64,000 nt of DNA, from assembly GCA_038025085.1 (NCBI GenBank), contig CM076148.1, positions 32,656,501 through 32,720,500 of the forward strand, given 5' to 3'. The notes under the pieces are model-generated. The model had not been told where the DNA came from, did no database searches, and worked only from the letters and a program-made list of their open reading frames with translations. Source of the DNA: Tetragonia tetragonoides (lineage: Eukaryota > Streptophyta > Magnoliopsida > Caryophyllales > Aizoaceae). Within the stretch, counting starts at the first letter, position 1. Every line of letters begins with the position of its first letter. Below, in pieces: positions 24,306-36,207 of this stretch. Both the position numbers and the translations under genes were made by a program.

Positions 24306-24879
24306 GGCTGGTAAGGGGAGACATCTACTAGCACTCAGGATAGGGGATAACCAAAACCAACCTAAGCGCAAAGAATTTAGATCTTAAAATCGCAAAATCA
24401 CCCACAACTCTTATCAACTATGCGGATGTGGCCACAAGGATTTGAAGCATTGTTATGGTGGTGGAAGGCATACACAGGTACGCTCCAGCAACTCAATTAA
24501 GCTGGTTTTTGTATTGTTGTATGACTTGCTACAGAGATTTTAGCACTGAAGCACTCTGAAATTCTGAACAAAGCCTTAGTTCTATAGAAATGCCTGTTAG
24601 CAGGTTTATCTGGTAGTTTCTTTGCCATTGTAGCATGTTTCATATTCTCAATGTACACTATTGCACTACATTTTCCAGCGGGGAATTTTTGGCATCACAA
24701 ATTTGTCACACAGTTCTGTCACTTTATAATTAATGGGGACGTTGTCACTACTCTTGCTAGCCTCCTTTTGTTTACATCGGGTGCTTACTAATTATTAATA
24801 CCTATTCTGCAGAGTATACCAAGATATAGTATTTCTGCATACTATAAAAAATTTATTAGCATAAATATATTGTACATGT
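24306..24879 (+). repeat. Outer direct repeat D, copy 2
   Basis: Partner of 18400-18956. It ends at the boundary of the L1-type LINE at 24882. Confidence 0.9.
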
Positions 24880-24881
24880 GA

Positions 24882-27800
24882 GCAGTGTGAGCACTCGAAA
24901 GCCCCGGGTCCGGATGGATTCAATTTCAACTTTATTAAGGGTGCTTGGGAACTGATAAAAGAAGAGATCATTGAATTTGTATGCTCATTTTGGGAGTCGG
25001 GCAAGTTTCAGAAGCAGGTAAATGTTGCGTTTATAAGCTTGATTCCAAAGGTTAAGTCACCTATGGAGTTGAAGGATTACCGACTGATTAGTATGAGTGG
25101 GGCTCTTTATAAGGTTCTTGCAAAGATTCTTGCCAATTGGTTGAAGAAAGTGATGAATGCAATCGTGGGCGAGACACAATCAGCTTTTATTGAAGGTCGT
25201 CCACTTGATAGCGTTTTTTATTGCAAACGAGATAATTGATTCTGCATATAGGAGTAAGGAAAAAAAATGTGTAAATGGAAATTGGATTTCCATAAGGCGT
25301 ATGATTCAGTTTCCTGGTCCTTTATTTACTGGGCTTTTGAACAGCTGAACTTCTCTCCTCGTTGGCGTATGTGGATATCATGGTGCTTGAAATCAGCCTC
25401 GGCCTCGGTATTGGTTAATGGATCACCAACGCCTCCTTTCAATCTTGAGAAGGGTTTACGTCAAGGCGACCCGCTATCTCCGTTCCTGTTTAAAATTCCT
25501 TCTGAGGTGCTAAATTGCTTGTTTAAAAAAGCTATTGAGATTGATAAGCTGAAAGGGGTATGTGTTACAAAAGAAGGGACGACCTTCTCACATTTACAAT
25601 CTGCAGATGATACAATTGTTTTTTGTCCGGGGGAGAAAAGGTTCCTAGATGTTATCAAGATGGTACTTATTTCGTTTCACCTGGCTTCTCGGTTGAAAAT
25701 AAATTTCCACAAATGTTCTTTAATTAGTGTGAACATACAGACAGAGTGGGTGGAAAATTGGGCTGCTGCATTGCACTGCCAGCTTGGGAAACTCCCCATC
25801 AAAAACTTGGGCATGCCACTGGGTGCAAATCCACGATCTCCTGATTTTTGGAGACCAGTTATTGGAAAAATGGAAGAAAAGCTTGCATCATGGAAAGGAA
25901 AATTATTGTCTGCTGGGGGGCGCTTAACTCTGATTAAAGCAAGTTTGAGTAATCTACCTCTCTAGTATATGTCCTTGTTTCGTGTTCCTGTGAAAGTTGC
26001 TGATCACATAACAAAAATTCAAAGGGAGTTTTTTTGGTCAGAGAATACTGTAGGGAGGAAATCTTTATGCCCTGTGAGTTGGGATATTGTAAAAAAATCG
26101 AAAGAATTGGGAGGGCTAGGTGTTGGCTACGTGAGAGAGATGACTTCCGCTCTCCTTGGAAAGTGGATCTGGAGATTATTTGCAGAAGACTCGGTATATG
26201 GAGAATTTTGGTTGAGGAGAAGTACAAAGTGAATGAAAATCTTTTGTTGCAAAATCTTTTTATTCCTAGAAGGGGGGGGGGGGTGTGGAAGGAGGTTGTT
26301 TCTGCTTTTAAAAGCAATAATGTGATATTGGAGATTTTCAAGGAAAATATGGTGGTTAAGTTAGGAAATGGCCTCAATGCTCGGTTCTGGCTTGATCTAT
26401 GGACTGGGACTCAAACGTTGGCAGAAAAATTTCCTAGGCTGTTTGTTTTATCAAACGAACCAAATGCACGAGTGGCTGATATGGGTTTATGGGATGGACT
26501 AATGTGGAGGTGGAGTTTTCCATGGAGACGCAAATTATTTGTTTGGGAAGATCAATTAAAAGAGAGTCTGCTAGAAATGCTTGCAACTGTTCAATTGAAT
26601 CCTGGGTGTGAAGATCATATTGGTTGGAAACAGAACAATGGAGGTGAATTCTCTGTGAAGTCTTTGAGGCAGGAAATTATGAAGAAAGAAGGAGGCATGG
26701 TAGAAGAAGCAGTCAAAGGTTTGTGGCAAGGCTTGGCACCACCAAAGGTTGAACTTCTCATGTGGCTATCTTGCCTAGGCCGCTTGAAGACGAAGGATAG
26801 ATTAGCCAAGCTGGGTTTCAAGTGTATAACTGACTCAAAAATGCGTTCTTTGTGGGACTGAAGAAGAGAGCTGCTCTCATCTCCTAATTCAGTGCAAATT
26901 CTCATGGGAACTGTTGTGTAAATGGCTGTCAATTTGGGAGATGCAATGGTGTGTTCCTCTAAACATGAAAGAGTTTTATTGACAGTGGTGCTCGATGGTG
27001 CTTAAACCTCACTTCAGGAAAGTTCACTCTACATTCTGTTTTGTGTTTGTATGGTCGATCTGGAAAGAGAGAAATTCAAGAGTGTTTGAAGAGAAGAGTT
27101 GCAATGCTGAAGAACTTTTCAACCTTCTGCTCCTGAGACTCGGATGGTGGGTTAAATCTTGGGACGAAAGTTTCCCGTACTCCCCTCAACAGGTATGTCA
27201 AACGCCTAGCTGCTTAAGAGTGTATGAACCGCCTGCTAAGATCAAGCCTGAGTTGAGCTGGGAAGCTCCAATAGTGGGATCAATGAAATGGAACGTCGAC
27301 GCCTCCTTCAAAGATAGATGGGAAAGCGGCTATAAGGGGCCGGGAGTCTTGCGTGATTGGGATGGAAGCTTCAGGTGTGTACTCTCTTGTGCTATTGGTC
27401 AAGCTATGTTTGAGACACTTTCAAAGGAGTGGCTGGCTCTTTTTGATATTGTCATTGAGTCAGACTTGTCAAATGCCGTAACATGGTGTAATTCTACGGT
27501 GGGAGGCCCATGGAATGCTCGGTTTGAGCTGAATTTCATTAGACACATCAAAGGTAGTTGGCCTAAATTCTCAATTGTTCGTAGGTCGAGGAGTGGCTGG
27601 CTCTTTTTGATATTGTCATTGAGTCAGACTTGTCAAATGCCGTAACATGGTGTAATTCTACGGTGGGAGGCCCATGGAATGCTCGGTTTGAGCTGAATTT
27701 CATTAGACACATCAAAGGTAGTTGGCCTAAATTCTCAATTGTTCGTAGGTCGAGGAGTTCAAATGTGATTGCGGACGGATTGGCGAACCAAGGGCTTACA

Positions 27801-27945
27801 AGGGGTAGTGATTTTATTGCTTGGTTATAGATATGTTTTTTGGTGTATTTCGAGGAGTGTCGATGTTGATTGTGTAAGCTGTCACTAAACTGTTTTTCTC
27901 CTTCTTGGAGATCTAATTCTAGTGAAATTCCTAATTATCAAAAAA
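24882..27945 (+). mobile_element. L1-type LINE, 5'-truncated: RT, zf-RVT and RNase H
   Basis: The best preserved L1-type element here. Reverse transcriptase starts at about 24882 with KAPGPDGFNFNFIKGAW; then NVAFISLIPKV, then AFIEGRPL, FHKAYDSVSWSF, GLRQGDPLSPFLF and the catalytic box SADDTIVF, where F or Y normally precedes ADD. The 25267-25965 frame is 232 codons and ends in TAG at 25963 where a Tyr is usual. zf-RVT follows (GNGLNARFWLDLW, then GLAPPKVELLMWL) and RNase H (WNVDASFK, then VIESDLSNAVTWCN and SNVIADGLANQG). A frameshift near 25240, a G-run at 26272-26284 and other indels break it. The 3' end has a short A-run (AATTATCAAAAAAACA, about 27930-27945). Its 5' edge touches repeat D; no target duplication found. 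Confidence 0.9.
27426..27753 (+). repeat. 164-bp tandem duplication inside the LINE RNase H domain
   Basis: Two adjacent copies, 27426-27589 and 27590-27753, look identical by eye. GGAG is present at each boundary. The period is not a multiple of three, so the duplication shifts the frame and inactivates RNase H. Confidence 0.95.
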
Positions 27946-28034
27946 ACAGAAGGCTTTCTTTTAGTAGTATGGTTTCCTATACACTGGAACTGATCAAGTT
28001 ACTGGTTGTTTCTCTGGATGTATGTAATGATTGT

Positions 28035-28430
28035 TTTTTTTACTGGTTGTTGAGGATTTTTGATGAAAATTGCTGTTCGTGTATGATATTTACTGAAAAA
28101 CCTCCACCCTGCATGGTGATGTCTGTACTTCTTCCATTGTATGACATTTGATTCTTGTGCTGTGCATTAGAAGTCACTTGCACTTATCCTAGATTCCTCT
28201 TCATTCCTATGACGTCAATCAAGTTGTGAAAATGTGGCATCTCTACTAGTTAGGGCTAAGTTTGCAGACCTTTAAACCTCCCCAGACACCACACCCTTGC
28301 CTTGACTTGATCCTTGTTAGGCGGTTGTTGCTGTTAAGTTGTGAACATGTTGGATATGCTTAATGCGCGAACGCATTTTTTAAGTGGGTAAAATCATACT
28401 TGGATCACATAGAAACATATCAAAAACACT
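28035..28430 (+). repeat. Diverged direct repeat, partner at 30570-30945
   Basis: Shared blocks include GTATGATATTT, TGGTGATGTCTG, AATGTGGCATCT, CATTTAAACCTCCC and GATCACATAG-AACATATCAAAA, in the same order and orientation in both copies. It lies just upstream of a kinase fragment here; the second copy lacks a kinase. Confidence 0.7.
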
Positions 28431-28444
28431 GTAATTCCAAAGTA

Positions 28445-28835
28445 TTGGAGATATTTCCCATAAATCAGATGTGTATAGCTATGGGATGAGGATCTTAGTT
28501 GTGGTCTGTGGTAGGAAGAATCTTTCTCCTGAAGTACAACGCAGCAGTGAATTGTACTTCCTTCAATGGATATACGATTGACTTTCATGGGAGTGTGAAT
28601 GACGATGAAAAAAGGTTACAGAGGAAGGTGATTTAGTGAGCTTATGGTGCATACAAATGTATCCCTCAAACCGGCCATCTGTCACTAGAGTAATGGAAAT
28701 GCTAGAGGGGTTGCTTGAATCTCTAGAAATGCCCATGATACCAGATCTATCTTCTCCTCCAAGACCAGTATTTGATACTTCTACTGCTCTACAACACCTC
28801 AGTCAACAACACGATATCAATATCTCTAAGGTTAG
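28445..28835 (+). pseudogene. LRK10-like receptor kinase, C-lobe fragment
   Basis: The fragment reads VYSYGMRIL, then GRKNLSPEVQRSSELYF, then LVSLWCIQMYPSNRPS, VTRVMEMLEGLLESLEMP and PPRPVFDT. This is the end of the kinase domain and the tail of LRK10L-type receptor kinases. The ATP-binding and catalytic loops are absent, and frame changes fall before and after the SELYF block. Same subfamily as the fragments at 35740-36160 and 36208-36911, so this region probably held a small kinase cluster. Confidence 0.8.
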
Positions 28836-29743
28836 TTTTTTTATTTTTTACTGGAGAAGTTTTCAAATTTATAAGAAATGACAGGATTGTTAAACCAAAG
28901 GTGTTTCGTAAAATCTGATCCTCAAATAGATGATATAAAAAATCTTCATGACATAAAAATAATACAATGAGCTGCTTCTTGTGTTCGATCTCTCCTAGCC
29001 TGGTAACTGCACTCTATTGTTTTATTATAAATCTATTTTGTTGGCATGATGATCTCTGTAACGATAAAGACCAACAAACTATATTGTTTCAATAGGATAG
29101 TATTACGCCAGTTACTTGTTGCTATGACTTCCTGTTGAAACAAACTACTGCTGGTTCCTGCAGAAGCTACGCGTGACATTGTTGCTTTTCTGTGGAGTGT
29201 CTCTCTCCTCCCTTGGATTTACTAGATTAAGAATGAGGACCAAGAAACTGGGCGTCTGGAAGGCAGAAAGACATAGGACAATTTGACTGCAAAACATTCT
29301 ACCAGACTCGGATGAAAATAATTTCTGTAAGAAGAAAATTGGTGAGGAGCTCAAATGATGGTAGTGGTGAGTATTCTCATGCAAAATTGTCAATAATCAT
29401 CATAAATGAGGTTTGGGGTTTCTATGAAGAAAGACTTTTATATAGTCTACAGATTCAGGTTTCTCATACTATGATACTAATGTGGTAAATAACCTATCTT
29501 GTCCAACTCCTGTAGGAAATCAGTTGCTTCTAGCCTAAAATTTTTATTAAAAACAAAGATAGACAAAATACCAAGTCAAAGGATCATTTGTACATATCTA
29601 TAGCATGATGGTCTTGGACGGGGACCTGATCGATCTGTGGCAGGAAGAGTGAATATGAAAGTGAAGCACAAAGTATCTTTCTTTTTATCTCTCATTTGGT
29701 ATTTGAGGCCAAAAGGCAGACACAAACACACAAAAACCAGAAG

Positions 29744-29935
29744 ATGGCAAGCTGGGGCTTCATACCAAGGGATATTGCTGTTATGATTCTGGAGCTTCTC
29801 TAATTCCACGAGGACTTCATGGCTTTCGGTGGTGTCTGCACTCGTTGGAGATCAGCCGCTAAAGAGGCAAACTCCGTGCCTGCGTACCCACCAAATCGCT
29901 TCCATGGCCGTCATCCTTTTCATGACTGCCCCACG
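29744..29935 (+). pseudogene. F-box (DUF295-type) N-terminal fragment, stop-disrupted
   Basis: From ATG at 29744 it reads MASWGFIPRDIAVMILELL, then TAA, and in the same frame FHEDFMAFGGVCTRWRSAA, an F-box motif. The minus-strand copy at 39625-39801 has GAA where this one has the stop. F-box proteins link substrates to SCF ubiquitin ligases, but only the F-box survives. A related C-terminal remnant may lie at 30020-30330. Confidence 0.75.
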
Positions 29936-30019
29936 ACCATCACGAGAAAGGTAGTGTGTATTTATTATACCCCATGATTATAGGACCTCTATCACAGCTA
30001 TCAGCTATCAGCTATTTTT

Positions 30020-30330
30020 TACAGTGAAGGCAAAGGTAGTGTGTATTTACAATTTAATAACTGGGGCAGTCGAGAGCTGCAGTTATGGTTCATTATGTGT
30101 GACTGATGCTACTTTAACACCTATTTCTGGGGCCCTTATGTTGCTCGAGTCCCCTGCCTCTTGAGCACCAATTTCAGCCTTTCATGTCCTTCATTGTTTT
30201 TAGACGAGCAAAAAAAAAATTGTCCTTCATGGTTTCACTCACCCTGTTGTAAGCAATGAGTACTAGTATTATATTCATGTCTTTGAGTTGGCATAATAAA
30301 GGTCATCATTTAGATTGAGCTACTGTTCTG
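30020..30330 (+). pseudogene. Possible 3' remnant of an F-box/DUF295 gene
   Basis: This stretch aligns by eye with 17260-17480 (shared GGCAAAGNTAGTG, TTGAGCACCAATTT-like and TACTAGTATT-TATTCAT words), which follows a DUF295 fragment there. Coding sense is too eroded to read safely. Confidence 0.4.
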
Positions 30331-30569
30331 ATACAGAACGGAATTCTATACTACATTAGTGCTTGAGTGGAATGCTTGCAGTTACAGTAAGTGCTGTTGG
30401 TTATTGTATATGCTTTAGTAACCTATTTCGTTTTTCATCTGGACAGGAAGGGGTCTTATGATACATCTTGTTTCCTGCGTGCTCGAACTGCAGTTTGCAG
30501 GAGTTGATCAAGTTTTTCTGACTGTTTTTTGTCTGGATCACATGTATAATGATTGCTGAAGTTTACGCT

Positions 30570-30945
30570 TCTTGCTAATTTTTGCCGGAATTCCAGACGC
30601 TGTATGATATTTTCTTGAATATCCCGACCCTGTATGGTGATGTCTGAACTCTTTCCATGGTATGATATTGCATTCATGTAGTCTGCAGGCTTTTTCTAGA
30701 TTCATCTTCATTGCCTTAATGTCAACTAGCTAAATATTAAAATGTGGCATCTTTACCCGCGGTAAGGTTGCATACATTTAAACCTCCCTAGGCCGCAGAG
30801 GCGCAGATCCTGCCCTTGACATGGGTTGCTGTTATTATATGTTGTAAAAATGTTCGATATGCTTCCGAAAAAGGAGGGGAACGAATATCCAATTAGAAAT
30901 GCGTAACCAGAACTCCATATTTCGATCACATAGGAACATATCAAA
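30570..30945 (+). repeat. Diverged direct repeat, partner of 28035-28430
   Basis: Same order of shared words as the partner; identity is roughly three quarters by eye. Part of it (GGTAAGGTTGCATACATTTA) resembles the GGTAAGG-TGCGTAC words common in plant short interspersed repeats. Confidence 0.65.
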
Positions 30946-31017
30946 ATTTCTATCGACTTATGGAATAGGATCCTTGAATAAAAGAGCAAGATACTTTTTC
31001 ATGGGTGTTTTATCAAA

Positions 31018-31240
31018 GCAAGTGAATCCATCTCCTTTCTTGTACATGAACGCCGGAAGCTTGAGTTAGAATACATTCTAGCGCACACATTGGCATAACA
31101 GGTCGAAGCATAGCTTGGTTTATAGCCTTCCAAGCATTATCTAATATCTTTTGCAACTCTTGATAAGTTTGGTCGTTCTTCACCTCATGTTGCTTCATTC
31201 AGCATGAAATTGCAGACAGTCTCTAAGTTGCCTCATTTCC
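31018..31240 (-). pseudogene. Terpene synthase C-terminal fragment
   Basis: The minus strand reads RLSAISC, stop, MKQHEVKNDQTYQELQKIL, then DNAWKAINQAMLRPV and MRALECIL-like MCALECILTQAS. It then shifts frame to MYKKGDGFTCF. This is the end of the class I terpene synthase alpha domain (the SAxECYMKQHG, WKDIN and YKxGDGFT signatures). The Tyr before MKQH is replaced by a stop, and one frameshift precedes the GDGFT block. The catalytic DDxxD exon is not present. A dead single-exon relic. Confidence 0.85.
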
Positions 31241-31732
31241 CACCTGTGGCAATAGTATTAGCAAATTACAGACATGCAACTGATAAATATTGACGCTTAG
31301 TTTAAATTATGAGGTCCTTTCACATTAGTTTTTTTTTTTTGTGAAAAGTGATGATGATTGATGAGCATGAGATTCCGATCCACATCGTTTTTTTGACTGT
31401 TTTCCTAGAAAAGTGATGCTGTATGATCAGATTTAACACCGGTTTTTGAAAAAAAGCGACTTTAATTTGTTGTTCACCTTTCACATAGTTTATTTTTAGT
31501 ACCAAAAATGGATATTGTAGCAATAGTTAAAACAGCAACGTTGTACCCAATACCTTACAACATTACTCACTTACACATCCTTAAAAAAATTTAATGTGAA
31601 AGCCTATTTCTGTAGTATCGTTGCAGTGTTCTTTTTCAATGAAAACATTATAATAAATAAATAATAATAGATAGAGAGAAAAATTAATTGGTAGGAAATA
31701 TGAAATGCAAAAGAAGAGGGGGAAAACATAAT

Positions 31733-31734
<2 letters not shown>

Positions 31735-31769
<35 letters not shown>
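31735..31769. repeat. (TA)n microsatellite
   Basis: About 17 uninterrupted TA units. Confidence 0.95.
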
Positions 31770-31770
<1 letters not shown>

Positions 31771-31974
31771 TTAGAATCTAAATTTATCTTCACTAAATTA
31801 AATAATGACGATCATGATGTAGCTCCGAGATTATCACAAAAGCTCTTATGAAGTCGTTCAAGTTGAGGTCACCTATATAACCAAACATGATGTTAGCATA
31901 ATGTCATACTTGTATGAGACTTATACGAATTTTTGTATTTATCTAATATGTTCATTTTCATTAAAAAAAAAACT

Positions 31975-32365
31975 ACTCCATATAATTAAGGAAAAACGAT
32001 TGAAAATCACCTTATAAAACCAACCTATCTGCAATAGCCACATTATAATTTTTTCCTTTAAAAAAACAAGTTTTTTCCTCAAGCTCAGACCACTTCCCGT
32101 CAAAAAATTGAATTTTTTTGTCATTTTGCCACTGTACTTGAGGACCTTTGTTTGGAAAGAAAATCGACAAACGATAAAATGATCAATCTGAGATTGGCAT
32201 GAGGTCTTGATTTAAAACTTAAAACTTCATAAAAGGTTGTTATTTTAAGCGCAATTTGGCGAAAATCTCCTAAAATATATTACTTTTTGGTGAGTACCTC
32301 ATGAAAAGTTAACATTTGTTCACTACCCCCTAAAACATTATTTCCGCCTTGTCACTCAACCCTCA
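31975..32365 (+). mobile_element. Long-TIR DNA element, copy 1 (left end only)
   Basis: The left end is ATAATTAAGGAAAAACGATT with AAATCACCTTATAAAACC just inside. The stretch 32068-32365 is nearly identical to 36919-37218 in copy 2. The reverse complement of this end is recognisable at the right end of copy 2 (37610-37830), so the terminal inverted repeat is over 200 bp. The right end of this copy is missing; unrelated sequence and a LINE follow. Confidence 0.7.
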
Positions 32366-32675
32366 AATGATAATCCGGACAACTTTCATATTTTTCTTCC
32401 CAATTTGCTCTCACATGACTCGCACAAATCACTTAAAATGGCTCTCACCCTTTTGACTACTTTAGTTACCCCTCTCTCTCTCTCAAGATTCCAGCAATGG
32501 TAAGTTACAGGGCTTTATGCAAGCTCTCCCATCTTTTATCTCTCTCATTTTTTGGCCACAAAGTCACAATAAAAGTATTGAATTGAAACTTGACATCTTT
32601 CAACTTTCAAATTAATAAAAAATTCAATAAAAGTATTGAATTGAAACTTGACATCTTTCAACTTGACATCTTTCA

Positions 32676-33360
32676 ATCAATGGTGTGATCTTGTTAGAGG
32701 AGGTCACTTCAAAAAGGTATGGATCACGTATGCATTTGTGGTTGTTTGGTCGGTTTGGATTGAATGGAACGCCAGAATTTTCCAAGGGAAATCTTGTAGT
32801 AAGGATAAAGTTTTTGATCTGGTACTGTTGCGTCTGTGCCACTAGATTAAAGCTTGGGATGATAATTTTCCGTACTCACCTACTGATGTGGTTCGTAACC
32901 CTATATGTATGAAGCTGAGGGAAGCAACTGTAAAAAATTCTGTTCAGATTAGCTGGGAAGTTCCGCCAATAGGGGTCCTCAAATGGAATGTCGACGCTTC
33001 GATGCAAGAAGGTGTGGGAGGTATTGGGGGGTGCTGAGAGAATGGAAAGGGAATTTCAGATGCATTTTCTCTGCAGAGGTAGTAGCTATTAGTCGAGCCA
33101 TACAGGAATCATTGAGTAGAGAGTTGGTGATGCATTTTGATGTTCTTGTAGAATCAGACTCCCTTAACGCAGTAAGGTGGTGCAAATCGAAGGAGGGCCT
33201 TGGGAAGCTAGATTTGATCTTAATTTTATTCGATGGGTTAAAAGGGTGTGGCCTAGAGTTAGCATTATCCATCGACGAAGAGGAGCAAACTTTGTGGCTG
33301 ACGGACTTGCTAAACAGGGTATTTCTAGAGCTCATGATTTCTTGGCATGGATGTAATTTA
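32676..33360 (+). mobile_element. LINE fragment (RNase H region)
   Basis: It reads FKKVWITYAFVVVWSVWIEW and NARIFQGKSCSKDKVFDLVL, then a stop, then WEVPPIGVLKWNVDAS, and after a frameshift VLVESDSLNAVRWCKS and NFVADGLAKQG. This is the same L1-type family as 24882-27945, covering the pre-RNase H linker and RNase H. No 3' tail. Confidence 0.85.
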
Positions 33361-34151
33361 GCTTTTGGCTAGTAGTCAAGGGTGTGGGTGCCTCTCTCTA
33401 GCACATGATTACAATTGGCACTCAACTCTTCCTAGAAGGTGGGGTGATTAATTGAATGATGCTATTAGGGAGAGTGTTTTGAGGTGTTCTTGTATTTGGA
33501 TCTTATGTTCTTGTATTTCTACTCATTTTGCGAAGGTTGCTATACTTCCCAATCTGTTTATCATATAAATTCAGCCTTCTACATGTTCCCCTATCTGTTC
33601 ATCATATAAAATTTGGCCTCCTATCTGATGTCACAAAGGGTGGTGTTCTTTTTTAAAATTACTAATTTTTGTTCTTTTCTTGACCACAATCTGTAGTGCA
33701 ACATAAAGAGTTCTTGGGGCACTTGTTTCACAGAAACAGGTTTACTCAAGGAACTTACAAAAATCAGCTGCTTAGTCTAGATGAAGACCTGGGGCAATGT
33801 TTCTTCCCCGCATTCAATGCACTATGTGGATTACCAGAGGCATGGATCAACGTTAAGGTAACAGGTAATGCCTGGGATGCTCTTTGAACTTTGAAGCATA
33901 GGAACAAGATCAGTTCATGATGTTAGCTTGATATTTACAGAAGTCCTTTACTTGTTGAATAAGATGGTCTATTGGCTTGTTGCAAGAAGAATTTATGACT
34001 CAGGATCAGTGAAAAAGTTTATTGTCATTATGGAGTGATGGAGGAAGAGACAACAGATGCAAGCACATCTAGTTATGGTGAGGATATTATTCTTGAATAG
34101 GGTCCAGGAAACCTCTGAGGATTCAGTGGCAAGTTTATCTTACTGATGTAT

Positions 34152-34436
34152 TCACCCCCAAACCTCTCGTGAAATCGTGAAGTCAGTGCCTTCCAAAGTA
34201 GAGAAAATGCAATTAGGCTTACGACCATGGCCTGGACGTGCTTTCACAGAGAAAGAAGAGTTAGTCCCCACAAAAACTGCTCTATAATCTCCTAAGTTGT
34301 GCACTTTCTTAGCATCTCCATTCTCCACATTCGCTCCAAAAACCTCAAACGATATAGTCTTGTAGTAAAGACGTTCCTGTTCAATTATCGTTTTCACCCT
34401 ACAGAGAAGCAACAGTCTCCCAATTGATTCAACCAA
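34152..34436 (-). pseudogene. F-box/DUF295 C-terminal fragment
   Basis: 94 codons reading MVESIGRLLLLCRVKTII, YYKTISFEVFGANVENGD, VHNLGDYRAVFVGTNSSFSV and KPNCIFSTLEG, the conserved order of the DUF295 domain in SKIP23-like F-box proteins. It may be the C-terminal part of the gene whose F-box lies at 39625-39801 on the same strand; if so, about 5 kb of kinase, LINE and DNA-element sequence now separates the two. No F-box precedes it directly. Confidence 0.75.
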
Positions 34437-35739
34437 GTAGAAAAGTGTACGCTGTCTATCATACCATTTATCATGATCAAAATCACCCTAACTAGGGGTC
34501 GAATCTAGCAACCAGGCGAGGAAGAGCTTTCTGTAATCTCCTCTGCCCCAGCCAGTAACCCTCTTAGCTAGGACTTATAAAGCATCTCAAGCAGCAGTTT
34601 GAATCACCTTAACAGGAAGGCGTCGACCTAACTACTTGAGGAAAATTGTTGGATAATTTAATCATGTTCAATGTGAACGAGTAGATCGATGACACTGATA
34701 ATGATACTCTCTTTCAAGTGAGGTTAGATATACATTTTAAGTTTTGTATATCAAACACCTCATTTAGCTCCCATCCACTTATTTGTTATGAAGTGGGAAG
34801 CTAGTCGATCATTTTCCAATCTAGGACCTAAGAGAATTACAATAAACAGCCTCTCAATGCACCATGTAAGACTACATACAGAGTCCTTGTTTGATTTGTC
34901 CAAGATGGAACCTCGTGAGAAACATGTGGTTGGTTTGGCTTTGCTCGATTTTCATACAAACACTCACAACTTAAAACTTTCTGCCCTATAAAGCTTCTAA
35001 CTGTAGTTAGTCCAAAAGTGATCGTACTAGAGATTCTCCATGGGATTGTTTTAGCAGTTCTTCAATTTAATAAAAAAGCAGAAGTGCAGCTGACTGAGAC
35101 TTCAGACTTGAAACTACATTAAAGCAATAGAGTAGCATACAATGGAAAGAGTTCAGACATCACATTACACTTCGAGGAAATGGTTATTGTGAGGTGTAAC
35201 TCTGACTGTCACAGATCATGCAGTTGCTTCACCCCACAACTATCACATAACTACCATATCCGAATCATAAACACAAAGCTGGACTCTCTTCTTCGTCAGA
35301 ATAGCCTTCATATGCTCCCTGTGAAGACCAAAATAACTAGAATACAAAGGGAATAAGTTACACGATGCAAGAGCCAGCAGTACTTACATTCAACAGGAAG
35401 TCAGAGCAACAAGTAGCAAGTACTCATAATACTTTCCCATTGAAACAAGATTGTTTGTTGGTCATTTTCGTAACAGCGGTCCTAGTGCCAACAAAATAGA
35501 TTTATGATTAAACAATAGATTGCAGTTAACAGGTGAGGAACGATTTGAAGACAACAACAACAAGCTCATAGTATTATTTTTTAACTCATGAAGATATTAT
35601 TTTTATTATCTACTTGATGATCAGATTTCACGAGACACCTTTGGTTTTACAATCCCATCATTTCCAACAAATTTGAAAACTTTTCCGCTAAGGAAGTTTA
35701 AAAACTAATCTTAGAGAGATTGATACCGCGTTGTTGACT

Positions 35740-36160
35740 GAGGTGTTGTGGAAGTATCAAATACTGGTCGTGGAGGAGACGATAAATCAAAGGGGTACCA
35801 TCGGGTACATTGCTCCAGAAGTATTCTGTAGAAATTTTGGGTGTGTTTCCCATAAATCAGATGTGTATAGGTACGGGATGATGATCTTAGATATGGTTTG
35901 TGGTAGGAAGAATCTTTCTCCTGAAGTACAATGCAGTAGTGAATTGTACTTCCCTAAATGGATATTGGATATACAATCGACTTGAAGTTGCTGATCAAGT
36001 TCCGTTTCATGGGAGTGTGAATGACGATGAGAAAAGACTACAGAGGAAGATGATTATATTGAGCTTATGGTGCAAATTGCAATGTGTCCCTCAAACCGGC
36101 CATCTATCAACAGAGTAGTGGAAATGCTAGAGGCCGGGGTCGCTTGAGTCACTAGAATGG
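35740..36160 (+). pseudogene. LRK10-like receptor kinase fragment (activation loop to C-lobe)
   Basis: It reads INQRGTIGYIAPEVFCRNF, then SHKSDVYRYGMMILDMVCGR and KNLSPEVQCSSELYFPKW, a stop, then VPFHGSVNDDEKRLQRKM and LSLWC. The piece covers the APE motif and C-lobe of an LRK10L-type kinase. A short unlinked stretch and an A-run precede the next kinase fragment at 36208. Confidence 0.8.
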
Positions 36161-36207
36161 TTTCAATTTAGTTTAATTTGAATAGTTCATTTTCATCAAA
36201 AAAAAAA

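Noticed and set aside
33696..33887. 63-codon plus-strand frame
   Set aside because: It ends near a possible GT donor and looks mildly protein-like, but no family, acceptor or neighbouring exon supports it.
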